From: Bradyrhizobium sp. 132 | GTDB lineage: Bacteria > Pseudomonadota > Alphaproteobacteria > Rhizobiales > Xanthobacteraceae | NCBI RefSeq assembly: GCF_023074185.1 | Contig: NZ_JADPKY010000030.1 | Location: forward strand, 62,001-126,000 | Direction of reading: 5' to 3' | Length of the DNA stretch: 64,000 nucleotides | Shown: positions 17,198-27,070 of the stretch, piece by piece | Position numbering within the stretch: the first letter of the stretch is position 1 | Layout: each line of letters begins with the position of its first letter | Notes under the pieces: generated by a model | Told to the model about the DNA's origin: nothing | The model's input: the letters and a program-made list of their open reading frames with translations, nothing else | Databases searched by the model: none | Program-made: the position numbers and the translations under genes

Positions 17198-17830
17198 ATG
17201 ATCGAAACGAATTTCTGGCTGTTCCTGGCCGCCGCTTGTCTCATTGCCGCCGTTCCCGGCCCCGGCATTTTCTACGTCGCGGCACGGACCATGTCGGAAG
17301 GGCGCGCTAGCGGTTTTGCATCGACCGCGGGCACCGCGCTCGGCGGGCTGGTTCATGTGGTCGCGGGCAGCCTCGGCATCTCCGCGATCATCCTTGCCAG
17401 CGCCGAGCTGTTTGCCGCCGTGAAATTAGTCGGCGCACTCTATCTGGTCTGGCTCGGCATCAGAACTTTCCGCAGCGCCAGCCACGCGCTGTCATTCGAC
17501 AGCGAGCCCGTCGGCGACAAGCGCGCCTTTCGCGACGGCGTGCTGGTCGAGGCGCTGAACCCGAAGACCGCCGCGTTCTTCCTCGCCTTCATTCCGCAGT
17601 TCCTTGACCCGGCGGGATCGAACCCGACGCTGCAATTCATCGTGTTCGGCGCGATCTCGGTGACGCTGAACACGCTCGCCGATATCGTGGTGGTGCTGAT
17701 GGCCTCCGCGACACGTACGCAGCTGATTGGAAGGCCGCATTTGATGCGGCGTCTCACCCAGGGCTCGGGCGTCTTCATCGCGGGCCTCGGCCTGTCGCTC
17801 GCACTGGCGCGGCGGCCCGTGAATGGATAG
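17198..17830 (+). CDS. LysE/RhtB-family amino-acid or metabolite exporter
   Basis: 210-residue inner-membrane protein with about six hydrophobic segments. The family signature PGPGIFYVAARTMSEGRASG follows the first helix, and later AVKLVGALYLVWLGIRTFRS and LNPKTAAFFLAFIPQFL are characteristic of LysE-type translocators. I chose ATG 17198 over an upstream start at 17165 because the helix begins right after it. The last 8 bases overlap the following alpha/beta hydrolase. The substrate cannot be read from sequence. Confidence 0.88.
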   Translation: MIETNFWLFLAAACLIAAVPGPGIFYVAARTMSEGRASGFASTAGTALGGLVHVVAGSLGISAIILASAELFAAVKLVGALYLVWLGIRTFRSASHALSFDSEPVGDKRAFRDGVLVEALNPKTAAFFLAFIPQFLDPAGSNPTLQFIVFGAISVTLNTLADIVVVLMASATRTQLIGRPHLMRRLTQGSGVFIAGLGLSLALARRPVNG

Positions 17831-18698
17831 CTCCACGACGCTCGCCCCGCAAAGCCGATTCTATGAGTCGCACGGCCTGCGGCTGCATTATGCCGACTGG
17901 GGCAACGACGGCGCGCCCGTAGCCGTCCTGGTTCACGGCGGCCGCGATCACTGCCGGAGCTGGGACGTCATCGCCCGGTCGCTGCAGCCGCATTTTCACG
18001 TGCTCGCGCCCGACCTGCGCGGGCACGGCGATTCCGAATGGACCAAGGGCGGCAGCTACGCGCTGACCGAATATGTGTACGATCTCACCCAACTCGTCCG
18101 CAGCATCGCCGCGCCCCAAGTCACTCTCGTCGGCCATTCGATGGGCGGCATGGTGAGCCTGATTTTTTCAGGATCATTCCCCGAACTGGTCTCGAAGCTG
18201 GTCGTGCTCGACGGTGTGACCATGCTGCCGGATACACCGAAGTCACCGACGCATGAGCGCATCAGCAAATGGGTCGGCCAGCTTGACAGACTGCACGACC
18301 GCACGCCGCGCCGCTATTCGACCCTTGAGGATGCGGCCGCGCAGATGGTGCTTCACAACAAGCGGCTGTCCCGCGACCTCGCGCTGCATCTTGCCACCCA
18401 CGGCGCGCGGCAGAACGACGACGGCACCTATAGCTGGAAGTTCGATCCGTACCAGCGCGCCTCTGCGCCGCACCGGTTCTGGCCGGACGACCACGTCGCG
18501 CTGTGGTCGCGCATCACCTGTCCGACGCTGCTCTTGAATGCCGGCGAGAGCTTTCTCGCGGGCGCCAGGGCCGCAGGCCTTGAGCGCTACTTCCCGCAGG
18601 CGCGCGTCGTGACCATTGCCGAGGCCGGACACTGGCTGCAGCATGACAAGCCGCAAGAGGTGTTGGGTGAGATTCGAAAGTTTCTCGGGCTGGCCTAG
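17823..18698 (+). CDS. Alpha/beta-fold hydrolase
   Basis: 291-residue enzyme with the oxyanion region AVLVHGGRDHCRSWD, the nucleophile elbow GHSMGGMVSL (Ser in GHSMG), an Asp-containing segment after LLLNAGES, and the catalytic His in EAGHWLQHDKP. It overlaps the LysE gene by 8 bases and is probably in the same operon. Its stop codon (18696-18698) overlaps the stop of convergent ispE. The substrate is not evident. Confidence 0.88.
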   Translation: MDSSTTLAPQSRFYESHGLRLHYADWGNDGAPVAVLVHGGRDHCRSWDVIARSLQPHFHVLAPDLRGHGDSEWTKGGSYALTEYVYDLTQLVRSIAAPQVTLVGHSMGGMVSLIFSGSFPELVSKLVVLDGVTMLPDTPKSPTHERISKWVGQLDRLHDRTPRRYSTLEDAAAQMVLHNKRLSRDLALHLATHGARQNDDGTYSWKFDPYQRASAPHRFWPDDHVALWSRITCPTLLLNAGESFLAGARAAGLERYFPQARVVTIAEAGHWLQHDKPQEVLGEIRKFLGLA

Positions 18699-19579
18699 CT
18701 CAATGTCCCCGCGTGCACCCACCACCGGGAATGATCTCTGCGGATCTTCTCGGCGGCGGCATGCGCATCAGTGGACGCGCCATAGATCGCAAAGCACGTC
18801 GCACCCGAGCCGGACATGCGGGCGAGCTTGACGCCGGCGGAGTCACGCAAGGCTTCCAGCACGTCGCCGATCACGGGCTCGATGCGCATCGCCGGCGCTT
18901 CGAGATCGTTGGCGACGGTCTCGAGAGTATCGACCCAATCGGCAATGGTGGCGCCCTCGTCCGGCCAGGCCGGGGCGTCGAAGACGGAGGTGGCGCCGAC
19001 CAGGAGTTCGCCGTTGCGCAGGCCCAGCGCCTGGAACACATCCTTGGTCGCGACCGGCACGCGCGGATTGACCATCACGCAGGGCATGCTCGGCAGCATC
19101 AAGGGCAGCAGCTGCTCGCCGACACCGGTCATGTCGCAGGCGCGCGAGAACAGGCACACCGGCACGTCGGCGCCGGTCGCAAGCGCGACCGTCTGGAGCC
19201 GCGGATCGTCGAGCGACAGATTGTTGAGACGTGCTAGCAACCGCAGCGCCGCCGCGGCGTCGGCCGAGCCGCCGCCAATGCCGGCCGCGACGGGGAGCAC
19301 CTTGTCGAGCGCGAAGGCGCCCAGCTTCAGGTTCGGCACGGCGTCGGCCAGGAGCTTGGCCGCCTTGAACACGAGGTTGTTGGCCATATCACCGCAGGCC
19401 GCCGCGAGCGGCCCCGTGGTGGTGAGCTTCAACTCGCCGCCGGGCTCCAACGTCAGCCGGTCGGCGCAGTCGGCAAATGCGACGACGCTTTCGAGATCAT
19501 GATAGCCGTCGGCACGACGGCCGACCACGCGAAGGCTCAAATTGACCTTCGCGCGCCCTTCTTCAATGAACGCCGGCAT
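18695..19579 (-). CDS. ispE: 4-diphosphocytidyl-2-C-methyl-D-erythritol kinase
   Basis: Phosphorylates CDP-ME in the MEP pathway of isoprenoid synthesis. The 294-residue GHMP kinase starts EEGRAKVNLSLRVVGRRADG, has the ATP loop VLPVAAGIGGGSADAAAALR, the motif TGADVPVCLFSRACDMTGVG, and the C-terminal LARMSGSGATCFAIYG. ATG 19579 is chosen; a GTG three codons earlier (19588) is possible. The stop codon overlaps that of the convergent hydrolase. Confidence 0.95.
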   Translation of the reverse strand: MPAFIEEGRAKVNLSLRVVGRRADGYHDLESVVAFADCADRLTLEPGGELKLTTTGPLAAACGDMANNLVFKAAKLLADAVPNLKLGAFALDKVLPVAAGIGGGSADAAAALRLLARLNNLSLDDPRLQTVALATGADVPVCLFSRACDMTGVGEQLLPLMLPSMPCVMVNPRVPVATKDVFQALGLRNGELLVGATSVFDAPAWPDEGATIADWVDTLETVANDLEAPAMRIEPVIGDVLEALRDSAGVKLARMSGSGATCFAIYGASTDAHAAAEKIRRDHSRWWVHAGTLS

Positions 19580-19665
19580 TGGCGACACGCCCCCAGAACT
19601 TAGTTTTTCCTTCGCATGATCTTGCCGGAAAACCGCTACACACTTTTCCGGATCGTGCGCTCAGC

Positions 19666-21471
19666 TCAGCCGCCGCCCTTGCCGTCGTCCTTCTTCTTCT
19701 CCTTCTCCGCCTGCGCAGCCGAGGAGTTCGAATTGTCGTCGGTCATACCGTTTGCGATCTTGGCTTCGATCTTCGGAAGCTCATCCGCCTCGGGCTTGAG
19801 ATCGCGGGCGTGCGCCCACTGGAACTTGGCTTCCAGCGTGCGGCCGACGCGCCAATAGGCGTCGCCAAGGTGGTCGTTAATGGTGGGATCCTCGGGCTTG
19901 AGGTCGATCGCGCGCTCGAGGTTCTTCACCGCGTCCTCGTAATTGCCGATGCGGTAATAGGCCCAGCCGAGGGAGTCGACGATGTAGCCGTCGTCCGGGC
20001 GCTGCTCGACCGCCCGCTTGATCATCTTCATGCCTTCGTCGAGATTGACGCCCTGGTCGATCCAGGAATAGCCGAGATAGTTGAGGACGTGCGGCTGGTC
20101 GGGCTGCAGCTCGAGCGCCTTCTTCATGTCGGCTTCGGCCTTGCCCCACTGCTTGGAGCGCTCCTCGCAGATGCCGCGATAATAGTACCAGACGCTGTTG
20201 GCCTTGTCGTTGCCGGCCGGCAGCACGTCGACGCCTTGCGAATAGGTCGCGCCGCATTCGCCGAACTTCTTGCGGCCGCGCTCGATGTTGCCGAGCGCCA
20301 TGATGGCTTCGAGATCCTTGGAATCCTCAGTGGTGACACCCTTGAGGATCTTGATCGCCTCGTCGGTGCGGTCGGCGGAATCCAGATCGATGGCGAGCTG
20401 GATCTGCGCGTTGCGCTTGAGCGGCGAGGACGACGGCACCCGCTCATAGACCTTGATCGCCATCTGCGGCCGCTTCACCGATTCATAGAGATCGGCGAGC
20501 GAGAGCAGCGCCAGGGGATGGCTGGGCTGGAGGTAGAGCGAGAGCTGGAGATAGACCAGCGCCAGATCCTCGCCGCCGCGGCGGGTCAGCGTGGCGCCAA
20601 TGCCGTAGAGCGCTTCGGCGGCGCCGGCTTGCGCGGAATCGGCCAGCGGCGGCATCTTCTTGCCGGCCTTGGTCTCGCGCAGGCCTTCCACGATCAGCGG
20701 ATGGCGGGCGAGCTTCTTGTCGAACGCCTGGTAGACGGTGGTCGCGGCGGCCGAGTCCTTGTTGCGCGACAGCCAGCGCGCATAGGCCTCGGTGACACGC
20801 AGCATGGAATCGTCCAGTTTGTAGGCGCGCTCGAACCGGGTGCCGGCGTCCTTCTCCTTGCCGGAGAGTTCGAGGATCATGCCGGCGTGGAGGTCCTTGA
20901 AGAGCGGATACCATTCCGGACCGGCCAGCTTGTCGATGGTCGCGACACCGCCCTTGGCATCGCCCGCACCATAGGCGGCCCAGCCCGACAGCAGCGTGGC
21001 GACGAGATCGGTGATCGGACCGCGGATCGACTGGTTGATGTTGGTCTGCGCGGTCGCGTACTTCTTGAACTTGAGATCGTGCACGCCGACGACGAGGCGC
21101 GCGACGCGGTTGGTCTTGTCGATGGTGAGGATGCGCTCGGCGAGCTTGACGGCTTCGTCGATGTCACCGTCGGCGACTGACGAGATGAAGGCGCGGTCGA
21201 GCAGCTCGTTGTTCTTCGGGTCGGTGCGCAGAGCGGAGCGGTAGAACGCGGCGGCGGAGGCAGCGTCGCGCTCGACGCTGGCGTGGCGGGCGGCGAGATA
21301 GCTGCCGGAGGTGGTGAGCGCCTTCAGATCGTTTCGGGTCGGAAACTGTACCGCCGTGTCGGACGGATGATCCGGCGTTTGCGCCAGGACCGCGCCGGGG
21401 ACCGTCGCGATCGCTGTGCCCATGAGGGCGATGGCGGCAACAGTCCAGCGGTTGAAACGATTTGAAAGCAT
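19666..21471 (-). CDS. Large secreted or periplasmic TPR-repeat protein
   Basis: 601 residues with an N-terminal signal peptide (RFNRWTVAAIALMGTAIATV ... AVLAQ) and tetratricopeptide repeats along the rest; clearest units are AAAFYRSALRTDPKNNELLD, PHVLNYLGYSWIDQG, YIVDSLGWAYYRIGNYEDAV and TINDHLGDAYWRVGRTLEA. The tail is Lys/Asp/Gly-rich. TPR proteins of this size act as assembly scaffolds at the cell envelope, but no partner is evident. The ATG at 21471 fits the signal peptide; the open frame extends upstream without it. It follows ispE on the same strand. Confidence 0.88.
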   Translation of the reverse strand: MLSNRFNRWTVAAIALMGTAIATVPGAVLAQTPDHPSDTAVQFPTRNDLKALTTSGSYLAARHASVERDAASAAAFYRSALRTDPKNNELLDRAFISSVADGDIDEAVKLAERILTIDKTNRVARLVVGVHDLKFKKYATAQTNINQSIRGPITDLVATLLSGWAAYGAGDAKGGVATIDKLAGPEWYPLFKDLHAGMILELSGKEKDAGTRFERAYKLDDSMLRVTEAYARWLSRNKDSAAATTVYQAFDKKLARHPLIVEGLRETKAGKKMPPLADSAQAGAAEALYGIGATLTRRGGEDLALVYLQLSLYLQPSHPLALLSLADLYESVKRPQMAIKVYERVPSSSPLKRNAQIQLAIDLDSADRTDEAIKILKGVTTEDSKDLEAIMALGNIERGRKKFGECGATYSQGVDVLPAGNDKANSVWYYYRGICEERSKQWGKAEADMKKALELQPDQPHVLNYLGYSWIDQGVNLDEGMKMIKRAVEQRPDDGYIVDSLGWAYYRIGNYEDAVKNLERAIDLKPEDPTINDHLGDAYWRVGRTLEAKFQWAHARDLKPEADELPKIEAKIANGMTDDNSNSSAAQAEKEKKKDDGKGGG

Positions 21472-21809
21472 CAGGGCTCGCCTTGAGTTGGTAGTGCCTG
21501 GGTCTGCAGCAAAAGGCCGTATCGCAAGCGAACGCGGCCGGTGGCATCGGGACCCGGAACCGTCGGGCCGACAATGCCGCTTTTGGCGCTTCACCGCAAG
21601 GATTCGGGCCGGGCGATCCCCGCCGCACGTCCCAAATCGGCCAAGTGACCGGTCAAGAGCGCCCCAAGACGCTGCTAGTATGGCCTTATCGTGGCCACGG
21701 GCCGCAACCGCAGCCGGGTTCTCACGCGAACGTGCGTCACAGGGCCTGGGTCACGTCGCTTTGGTCACATTGGGCCTTGATCACCAGGGTCTTGGCTCGG
21801 TGACCCCCC
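21472..21809. other. Intergenic region upstream of the TPR gene
   Basis: About 340 bases between the TPR gene and the ETF-QO stop, which must contain the TPR-gene promoter. The part 21720-21800 has several GGTCAC/GGGTC words but no perfect palindrome. I see no gene or RNA here. Confidence 0.4.
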
Positions 21810-23471
21810 TTACATCGCCTCGTAGTTCGGGCCGCCGCCGCCCTCCGGAGGAACCCAGGTGATGTTGCCGTTGGGGTCCTTCACGTCGCAGGTTTTGCAG
21901 TGAACGCAATTCTGGGCGTTGATCTGGTAGCGCGGGCTCGAACCCTCCTCGACCCATTCATAAACGCCGGCCGGGCAATAGCGATTCGAAGGACCCGCGA
22001 ACACGTCGTGCTCCGAGGTCTTCTGAAGATTCATGTCCGTGACCTTGAGATGGACCGGCTGGTCCTCCTCATGATTGGTATTGGACAGGAACACCGAGGA
22101 CAGCTTGTCGAAGGTAATCTTGCCGTCCGGCTTCGGGTAGTTCTTCGGCGCGTGGGCCTTGGCCGGATCGAGTGTCGAGCGATCAGGCTTGGCGTGCGGC
22201 CGGGTTCCGAACAGCGAACCTCCGAACAGCGTGTTGCACCACATGTCGAAGCCGCCGAGCGCGACGCCGAGCACGGTGCCGAATTTCGACCACAACGGCT
22301 TGACGTTGCGGACCAGGAACAAATCCTTGCCGACCGAGGAAGAGCGCCAGGCGTTCTCGTAGTCGACGATCTCGTCATTGGCGCGATTGGCGGCGAGCGC
22401 GGCCGCAACATGCTCGGCGGCAAGCATGCCTGTGCCCATCGCATTGTGCACGCCCTTGATGCGGGGAACGTTGACGAAGCCGGCCGCGCAGCCGATCAGC
22501 GCGCCGCCGGGGAAGCTGAGTTTCGGCACCGACTGATAGCCGCCCTCGGTGATGGCCCGCGCGCCATAGGCGAGCCGCTTGGCGCCCTCGAAGGTGCCGC
22601 GGATCGAGGGATGCGTCTTGAAGCGCTGGAACTCGTCGAACGGCGACAGATACGGATCGTCGTAGTTGAGATGCACGACGAAGCCGACGGCAACGAGATT
22701 GTCGTCGTAGTGATAGAGGAACGAGCCGCCGCCGGTCTTCAGGTCGAGCGGCCAGCCGAACGAATGCTGGATCATGCCCTTCTGATGCTTGGCGGGATCG
22801 ATCTGCCAGACTTCCTTGAGCCCGATGCCGAACTTCGACGGTTCGCTGTTGGAGTCCAGCGCGAACTTCGCGATCAGCTGCTTGGTCAGGCTGCCGCGGG
22901 CGCCTTCGGCGAACAGGGTGTACTTGCCGAGCAATTCCATGCCGCGGGTGAAGGAGTCCTTCGGCTTGCCGTCCCGGCCGATGCCCATGTCGCCGGTGGC
23001 GATGCCCTTCACCGCGCTCTGCTCGTCATAGAGCACCTCGGCGGCGGCAAAGCCCGGATAGATCTCGACACCGAGCGCCTCGGCCTTGCGCGCGAGCCAA
23101 CGGCAGACATTGCCGAGCGAGCCGATATAGCAATGATGGTTGTCCATCAGCGGCGGCATCATGAAATTCGGCAGCTTGATCGCGCCGCCGCCCGTCATCC
23201 AGTAGAAGCGGTCGTCCTTGACCTGCGTCTTCAGCGGGCAGTCGGAATCCTCGCGCCAGTCCGGGATCAGTTTGTCGAGCCCGGCCGGATCGATCACGGC
23301 GCCGGAGAGAATATGCGCGCCGACCTCGGAGCCCTTCTCCACCACGACAACGTTGAGATCGGCATTGATCTGCTTCAACCGGATCGCCGCGGCCAGGCCC
23401 GAGGGGCCGGCGCCGACGATGACGACGTCGAATTCCATGGATTCGCGCGGGGGAAGTTCTTCGGTGCTCAT
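21810..23471 (-). CDS. Electron transfer flavoprotein-ubiquinone oxidoreductase
   Basis: Passes electrons from ETF (fatty-acid and amino-acid dehydrogenation) to ubiquinone at the inner membrane. The 553-residue protein has an N-terminal FAD motif VVIVGAGPSGLAAAIRLKQ, EKGSEVGAHILSGAVIDP, and a C-terminal ferredoxin-like 4Fe-4S domain with CPAGVYEWVEEG and NAQNCVHCKTCDVKDPNGNI. Length and order match the mitochondrial ETFDH/bacterial ETF-QO family. It is transcribed away from the uracil-DNA glycosylase across a 136-base gap. Confidence 0.96.
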   Translation of the reverse strand: MSTEELPPRESMEFDVVIVGAGPSGLAAAIRLKQINADLNVVVVEKGSEVGAHILSGAVIDPAGLDKLIPDWREDSDCPLKTQVKDDRFYWMTGGGAIKLPNFMMPPLMDNHHCYIGSLGNVCRWLARKAEALGVEIYPGFAAAEVLYDEQSAVKGIATGDMGIGRDGKPKDSFTRGMELLGKYTLFAEGARGSLTKQLIAKFALDSNSEPSKFGIGLKEVWQIDPAKHQKGMIQHSFGWPLDLKTGGGSFLYHYDDNLVAVGFVVHLNYDDPYLSPFDEFQRFKTHPSIRGTFEGAKRLAYGARAITEGGYQSVPKLSFPGGALIGCAAGFVNVPRIKGVHNAMGTGMLAAEHVAAALAANRANDEIVDYENAWRSSSVGKDLFLVRNVKPLWSKFGTVLGVALGGFDMWCNTLFGGSLFGTRPHAKPDRSTLDPAKAHAPKNYPKPDGKITFDKLSSVFLSNTNHEEDQPVHLKVTDMNLQKTSEHDVFAGPSNRYCPAGVYEWVEEGSSPRYQINAQNCVHCKTCDVKDPNGNITWVPPEGGGGPNYEAM

Positions 23472-23607
23472 CTGATCTCAGCCCTTGAGACGGTCCTTGG
23501 TCGATTGCGCCCTCTTGTTTCCGATTTTTCCGGGTAGGACAACCTAGGAAATGCGTTTCGCTGGGATACAAGGCGGCCTAAACTGAACCAATAGTCAGAC
23601 TTTCCAA

Positions 23608-24414
23608 ATGATCCCAGAACCCGCACCCACCGTCCGAGAGCTTCTCGCCTTCTATCTGGAGGCTGGAGTCGATTGCGCGCTCGCGGAGGAACCGACCGAC
23701 CGCCTGGCGGAATTGGATACCCCGCCTCCGGCCCCGCGTGCGCCACCTCCGGTCGAAGCACCGCGTCCGGTGGCCGCCCCCGCGGTGATACGCGGCGAGA
23801 CCGCACCCGCGCCCGACATCGCGATCGCCTCGGCGCGCGAGGCTGCGCGCACCGCGCCGACGCTGGAGGCGCTACGCGAGTTGATGCAAAGTTTTGACGG
23901 CTGCGCGCTAAAACACACGGCGACGCGGTTGGTGTTCGCCGACGGCAATCCGCAGGCGCGCATCATGTTCGTCGGCGAGGCACCGGGCCGCGACGAGGAC
24001 ATCGAGGGGCTGCCCTTCGTCGGGCGCAGCGGAAAGCTGCTCGACCTCATGATCGGCGCGATCGGGCTCAACCGCACCACCGTCTACATCGCCAACGTGA
24101 TTCCGTGGCGGCCGCCCGGCAACCGCACGCCGACGCCGCAGGAGACGCAAATCTGCCTGCCCTTCATCCAGCGCCAGATCGAGCTGGTGAATCCGGATGT
24201 GCTGGTGACGCTCGGCAATCCCGCGACGCAGACGCTGCTCTCGACCCGCGAAGGCATCATGCGCACCCGCGGCCGCTGGTTCGACTACGAGACGGGTGGC
24301 CGCACGATCCGCGCGCTGCCGACCTTCCACCCGGCCTATCTGTTGCGCTCGCCTTCGTACAAAAGGCTGGCCTGGCAGGATCTGCGGGCGATTGCGAAGA
24401 TCCTGGCGGGATAG
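23608..24414 (+). CDS. Family-4-like uracil-DNA glycosylase
   Basis: Excises uracil from DNA. A ~85-residue Pro/Ala-rich N-terminal region precedes the glycosylase domain. Motif A is GEAPGRDED (residues 123-131), motif B is HPAYLL (241-246), with [16 protein letters not shown] between them, as in family 4. Canonical family-4 enzymes hold a 4Fe-4S cluster with four Cys; this protein has only three Cys in total (23, 99, 183), so a normal cluster is unlikely. Alphaproteobacterial relatives share this arrangement, as I recall for a Bradyrhizobium glycosylase described as a distinct class. It starts at ATG 23608. Confidence 0.88.
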   Translation: MIPEPAPTVRELLAFYLEAGVDCALAEEPTDRLAELDTPPPAPRAPPPVEAPRPVAAPAVIRGETAPAPDIAIASAREAARTAPTLEALRELMQSFDGCALKHTATRLVFADGNPQARIMFVGEAPGRDEDIEGLPFVGRSGKLLDLMIGAIGLNRTTVYIANVIPWRPPGNRTPTPQETQICLPFIQRQIELVNPDVLVTLGNPATQTLLSTREGIMRTRGRWFDYETGGRTIRALPTFHPAYLLRSPSYKRLAWQDLRAIAKILAG

Positions 24415-24418
24415 TCCT

Positions 24419-24542
24419 CTCGTGTCCCGGACGCGATGCAGCGCGATAGCGCTGCTTCGCAGAGCCGGGACCCAGACTGCTGCAACATGGGCCCCGGCTC
24501 TGCAGCGCATCACTTCGTGCTGCGCAGCGTCCGGGGCACGAG
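24419..24542. repeat. Dispersed palindromic repeat, family A, copy 2
   Basis: Bounded by CTCGTGTCCCGGACGC and GCGTCCGGGGCACGAG, nearly exact complements, with the GGGCCCCGGCTCTGCAGCGC block inside. It fills the gap between the convergent stops of the uracil-DNA glycosylase and the GT39-like gene. Confidence 0.9.
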
Positions 24543-24548
24543 CGCAGT

Positions 24549-26057
24549 CTAACTCCCCTTCGGCCGCACGATGGCCCAGCCGATACGCAGGAGCTGCTGG
24601 CGTCCGGTCACCAGCCATTCGAAGGCGCGCGGCACTTCCGGGACGATGCCGGGAAAGCGCGCCAGGATTTCCGGCGGTGGGGTGCCGGCGGTATCTGAGG
24701 CGCGCCAGACCACGACGCCGCCGGTCTCGCTGAATTTGGCCTGATTCATCCACGGCGTACGCGCGGGCTCGGCATCGATGAAGAGATGCGGCCGGCCGGA
24801 ATGCAGCGTGATCAGGCTCGCAAGCTGGGTCTCGCCGGCGACCGCGCGCAGGCGATGATTGGTGCGGCGGGCAAAGCTTTCGTCGAAGAAGTCCGAAATC
24901 GCTCGCGCCGGCATCGAGGTCGCGATCTCGTTGGCACCGGTCCAGGGCAGGAACAGGACGGCGAGCACGACGCCGATTGCGGGCGCCACGACGGCGCCGG
25001 CCCACACCATCCGCAGCATCTTCGCTCGGCGCATCGCGATGAGATCACCGGCCACCACGACCACGGCAAGCCCCGATATGACCAACACGACGCCGGCGCC
25101 GCCGACGACGGCATCGAGGCCCAGCAGGCCGGAGATCAGCACCGCGCCGAGCGCCGGCGCCAGCGCGAAGAAATAGACGAAGTTGCGCGCGAGCGGCTCG
25201 ACCGGCGGGCGGTAGATGATCGGCGCCTCCTCGCTCCTGGGAACGAACAGGCCGGTGTTGAGGATCGTCAGCGCCGGGATCGCCGCCGCGCCGAGCAGGA
25301 GCCCTCCGAGCAGCCAGCCCGCGTGCAGCGCGCGGGCATTGAGTTCGGCGACCTCAGGCCAAGCCGGCAGGACGAGCGCCTCGGCGCGCATCAGCCAGAC
25401 CGCATAGGGCAATGCCAGCACGGCGACGACCACCAGCGCAAACAGCGGGTCGAATGCGCGCAACGTGCGGCGGCCGCCCGCGGTTGCGAGCGCGAAGGCG
25501 ATAAGCAGCAGCAGGAGGAAGATCGCCGCGGGCGTCGTCAGCAGCAGGAGGCCGGCCTCGATCGACCAGGCGAACCAGGCATTGCCGCGGCGCTGGCCGA
25601 TGATCTGCCAGGAATGCAGTAGCAGCAGTGCCCAGAGCGGTCGCGCCAGCACAAGGGGGCCGAAGTCGAGTGCGGGCGACGAGAAGGCCAGCATCGTCAT
25701 GGTCAGCAGCACGGCCAGCACCGCCTGCTGGGGGCCGACCACGGCGCGGGACAGATGATAGAGCGTAATGAAGGTTGCGATCCCGCAGAACTCGGCCAGG
25801 ACGTAGACGCCGAACACGTGGCCGCCGGCGGCGCGATAGGCGATGTCGGCGAGCCAGACCGGCAAGGGCGGGCCCAAATCAGTGCCGACCTGGTATTCGC
25901 GGCCGAAGGCCAGCAGCGTCGCGAGGCTGCCGGGCGGGCTGCGATAGAACGCCAGCGCCACAAACAGCCACATCGCGGCCTGGAGCAGCACGGCGATCCA
26001 CACGATCAGCCGCGGCCGGGCGCGAATGAGCTCGATAACCAGGGAGGTAAACCGCAT
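24549..26057 (-). CDS. GT39/ArnT-like polytopic membrane glycosyltransferase
   Basis: 502 residues with about ten membrane helices. The start RFTSLVIELIRARPRLIVWI and the first periplasmic loop REYQVGTDLGPPLPVWLADI resemble dolichyl-phosphate-mannose mannosyltransferase/ArnT-type enzymes, which move sugars from a polyprenyl carrier. The C-terminal ~110 residues are a soluble domain (HSGRPHLFIDAEPARTPWMN). I chose ATG 26057 over 26081. The acceptor is unknown and the family call rests on topology plus the first loop, so it is moderate. Confidence 0.7.
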   Translation of the reverse strand: MRFTSLVIELIRARPRLIVWIAVLLQAAMWLFVALAFYRSPPGSLATLLAFGREYQVGTDLGPPLPVWLADIAYRAAGGHVFGVYVLAEFCGIATFITLYHLSRAVVGPQQAVLAVLLTMTMLAFSSPALDFGPLVLARPLWALLLLHSWQIIGQRRGNAWFAWSIEAGLLLLTTPAAIFLLLLLIAFALATAGGRRTLRAFDPLFALVVVAVLALPYAVWLMRAEALVLPAWPEVAELNARALHAGWLLGGLLLGAAAIPALTILNTGLFVPRSEEAPIIYRPPVEPLARNFVYFFALAPALGAVLISGLLGLDAVVGGAGVVLVISGLAVVVVAGDLIAMRRAKMLRMVWAGAVVAPAIGVVLAVLFLPWTGANEIATSMPARAISDFFDESFARRTNHRLRAVAGETQLASLITLHSGRPHLFIDAEPARTPWMNQAKFSETGGVVVWRASDTAGTPPPEILARFPGIVPEVPRAFEWLVTGRQQLLRIGWAIVRPKGS

Positions 26058-26155
26058 GCAACGTCCGAAAGATGCAGCCAACCCGTCCAGCCGGCCCTAT
26101 TCGCTCACGACTGTTTTGATAGAGGGCGCTGCGCGTCGTGGCAACCGAGTCTGGT

Positions 26156-26992
26156 CTAGAGATTTGCCGACGCGTCCACTTCCAGGCTGGTGTCCACCTG
26201 CACCTCGATCTCGGTCACCGCAAACAGGTCCTGCGCCGGCACAACCGTCCAGGGCATGTGCTTGGCGCGGGCGGCGACGACGGGAGCAAAGAAGCTGCGG
26301 TGGTGGACGGTGGGGCCGAGGCGGTTGAGCGCGTCGAGGTGCTCGGGAACGGCGTAGCCCTTGTGCTGCTCGAAACCATAGCCAGGGCAGTCCTGCGCCA
26401 GCGCGCACATCAGGCGGTCCCGCGTCACCTTGGCGACGATCGAGGCCGCCGCGATCGACAGGACGATGCCGTCGCCGCCGATCACGGCCTCGCAGTCGCA
26501 TTCGGTATCGAGCCGGTCGCGGCCGTCGACGAAGACGTGGCGGGGCTGCTCGGGCAGCGCCACCACGGCGCGCTTCAGCGCCCACAGCGAGGCGCGCAGG
26601 ATGTTGTCGCGGTCGATGCGGGAGCGCGAAGCGACGGCGACCGAGACTTGCGCGGTGGCGCAGATCTTGTCGAACAGCTTTTCGCGCGCCTCGGGCGTCA
26701 GGCGCTTGGAATCGTCGATGCCGCGCGGGATGCGGTCGGGATCGAGAATCACCGCAGCCGCCACCACAGGACCGGCCAGCGGCCCGCGGCCGGCCTCATC
26801 GCAGCCCGCGACCGGCCAGATCCCGCACTTGATCAGCGCGCGCTCGCGGCGGAAGCTTGGGGGAACGATGGTGGCGCTTTTTCCGCCGGCCAGCGCCTTG
26901 GCCAATTTTTTGGGCGCAGTCTTCTTGTTACTGGGCGCAGCCTTCTTGGGCGCACCTTTGGCCGGCTTCTTGGCGGATTGATCCCGAATCAT
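26156..26992 (-). CDS. rnhB: Ribonuclease HII with basic N-terminal tail
   Basis: Cleaves the RNA strand of RNA-DNA hybrids and starts removal of ribonucleotides from DNA. The catalytic domain begins [20 protein letters not shown] (DEAGRG at 65-70), continues [25 protein letters not shown] and [16 protein letters not shown], giving the full acidic centre. The first ~45 residues are Lys/Ala-rich ([18 protein letters not shown]), absent from the usual RNase HII. ATG 26992 is chosen; another at 27028 would add 12 residues. Confidence 0.95.
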   Translation of the reverse strand: MIRDQSAKKPAKGAPKKAAPSNKKTAPKKLAKALAGGKSATIVPPSFRRERALIKCGIWPVAGCDEAGRGPLAGPVVAAAVILDPDRIPRGIDDSKRLTPEAREKLFDKICATAQVSVAVASRSRIDRDNILRASLWALKRAVVALPEQPRHVFVDGRDRLDTECDCEAVIGGDGIVLSIAAASIVAKVTRDRLMCALAQDCPGYGFEQHKGYAVPEHLDALNRLGPTVHHRSFFAPVVAARAKHMPWTVVPAQDLFAVTEIEVQVDTSLEVDASANL

Positions 26993-27070
26993 GGCCGGGA
27001 TCGTGCGCAAGCGACGTGGCCTGCGCAACCGGGAACCTCGGACAATTCCCGTTATTCAGGGTCAGCCGCC

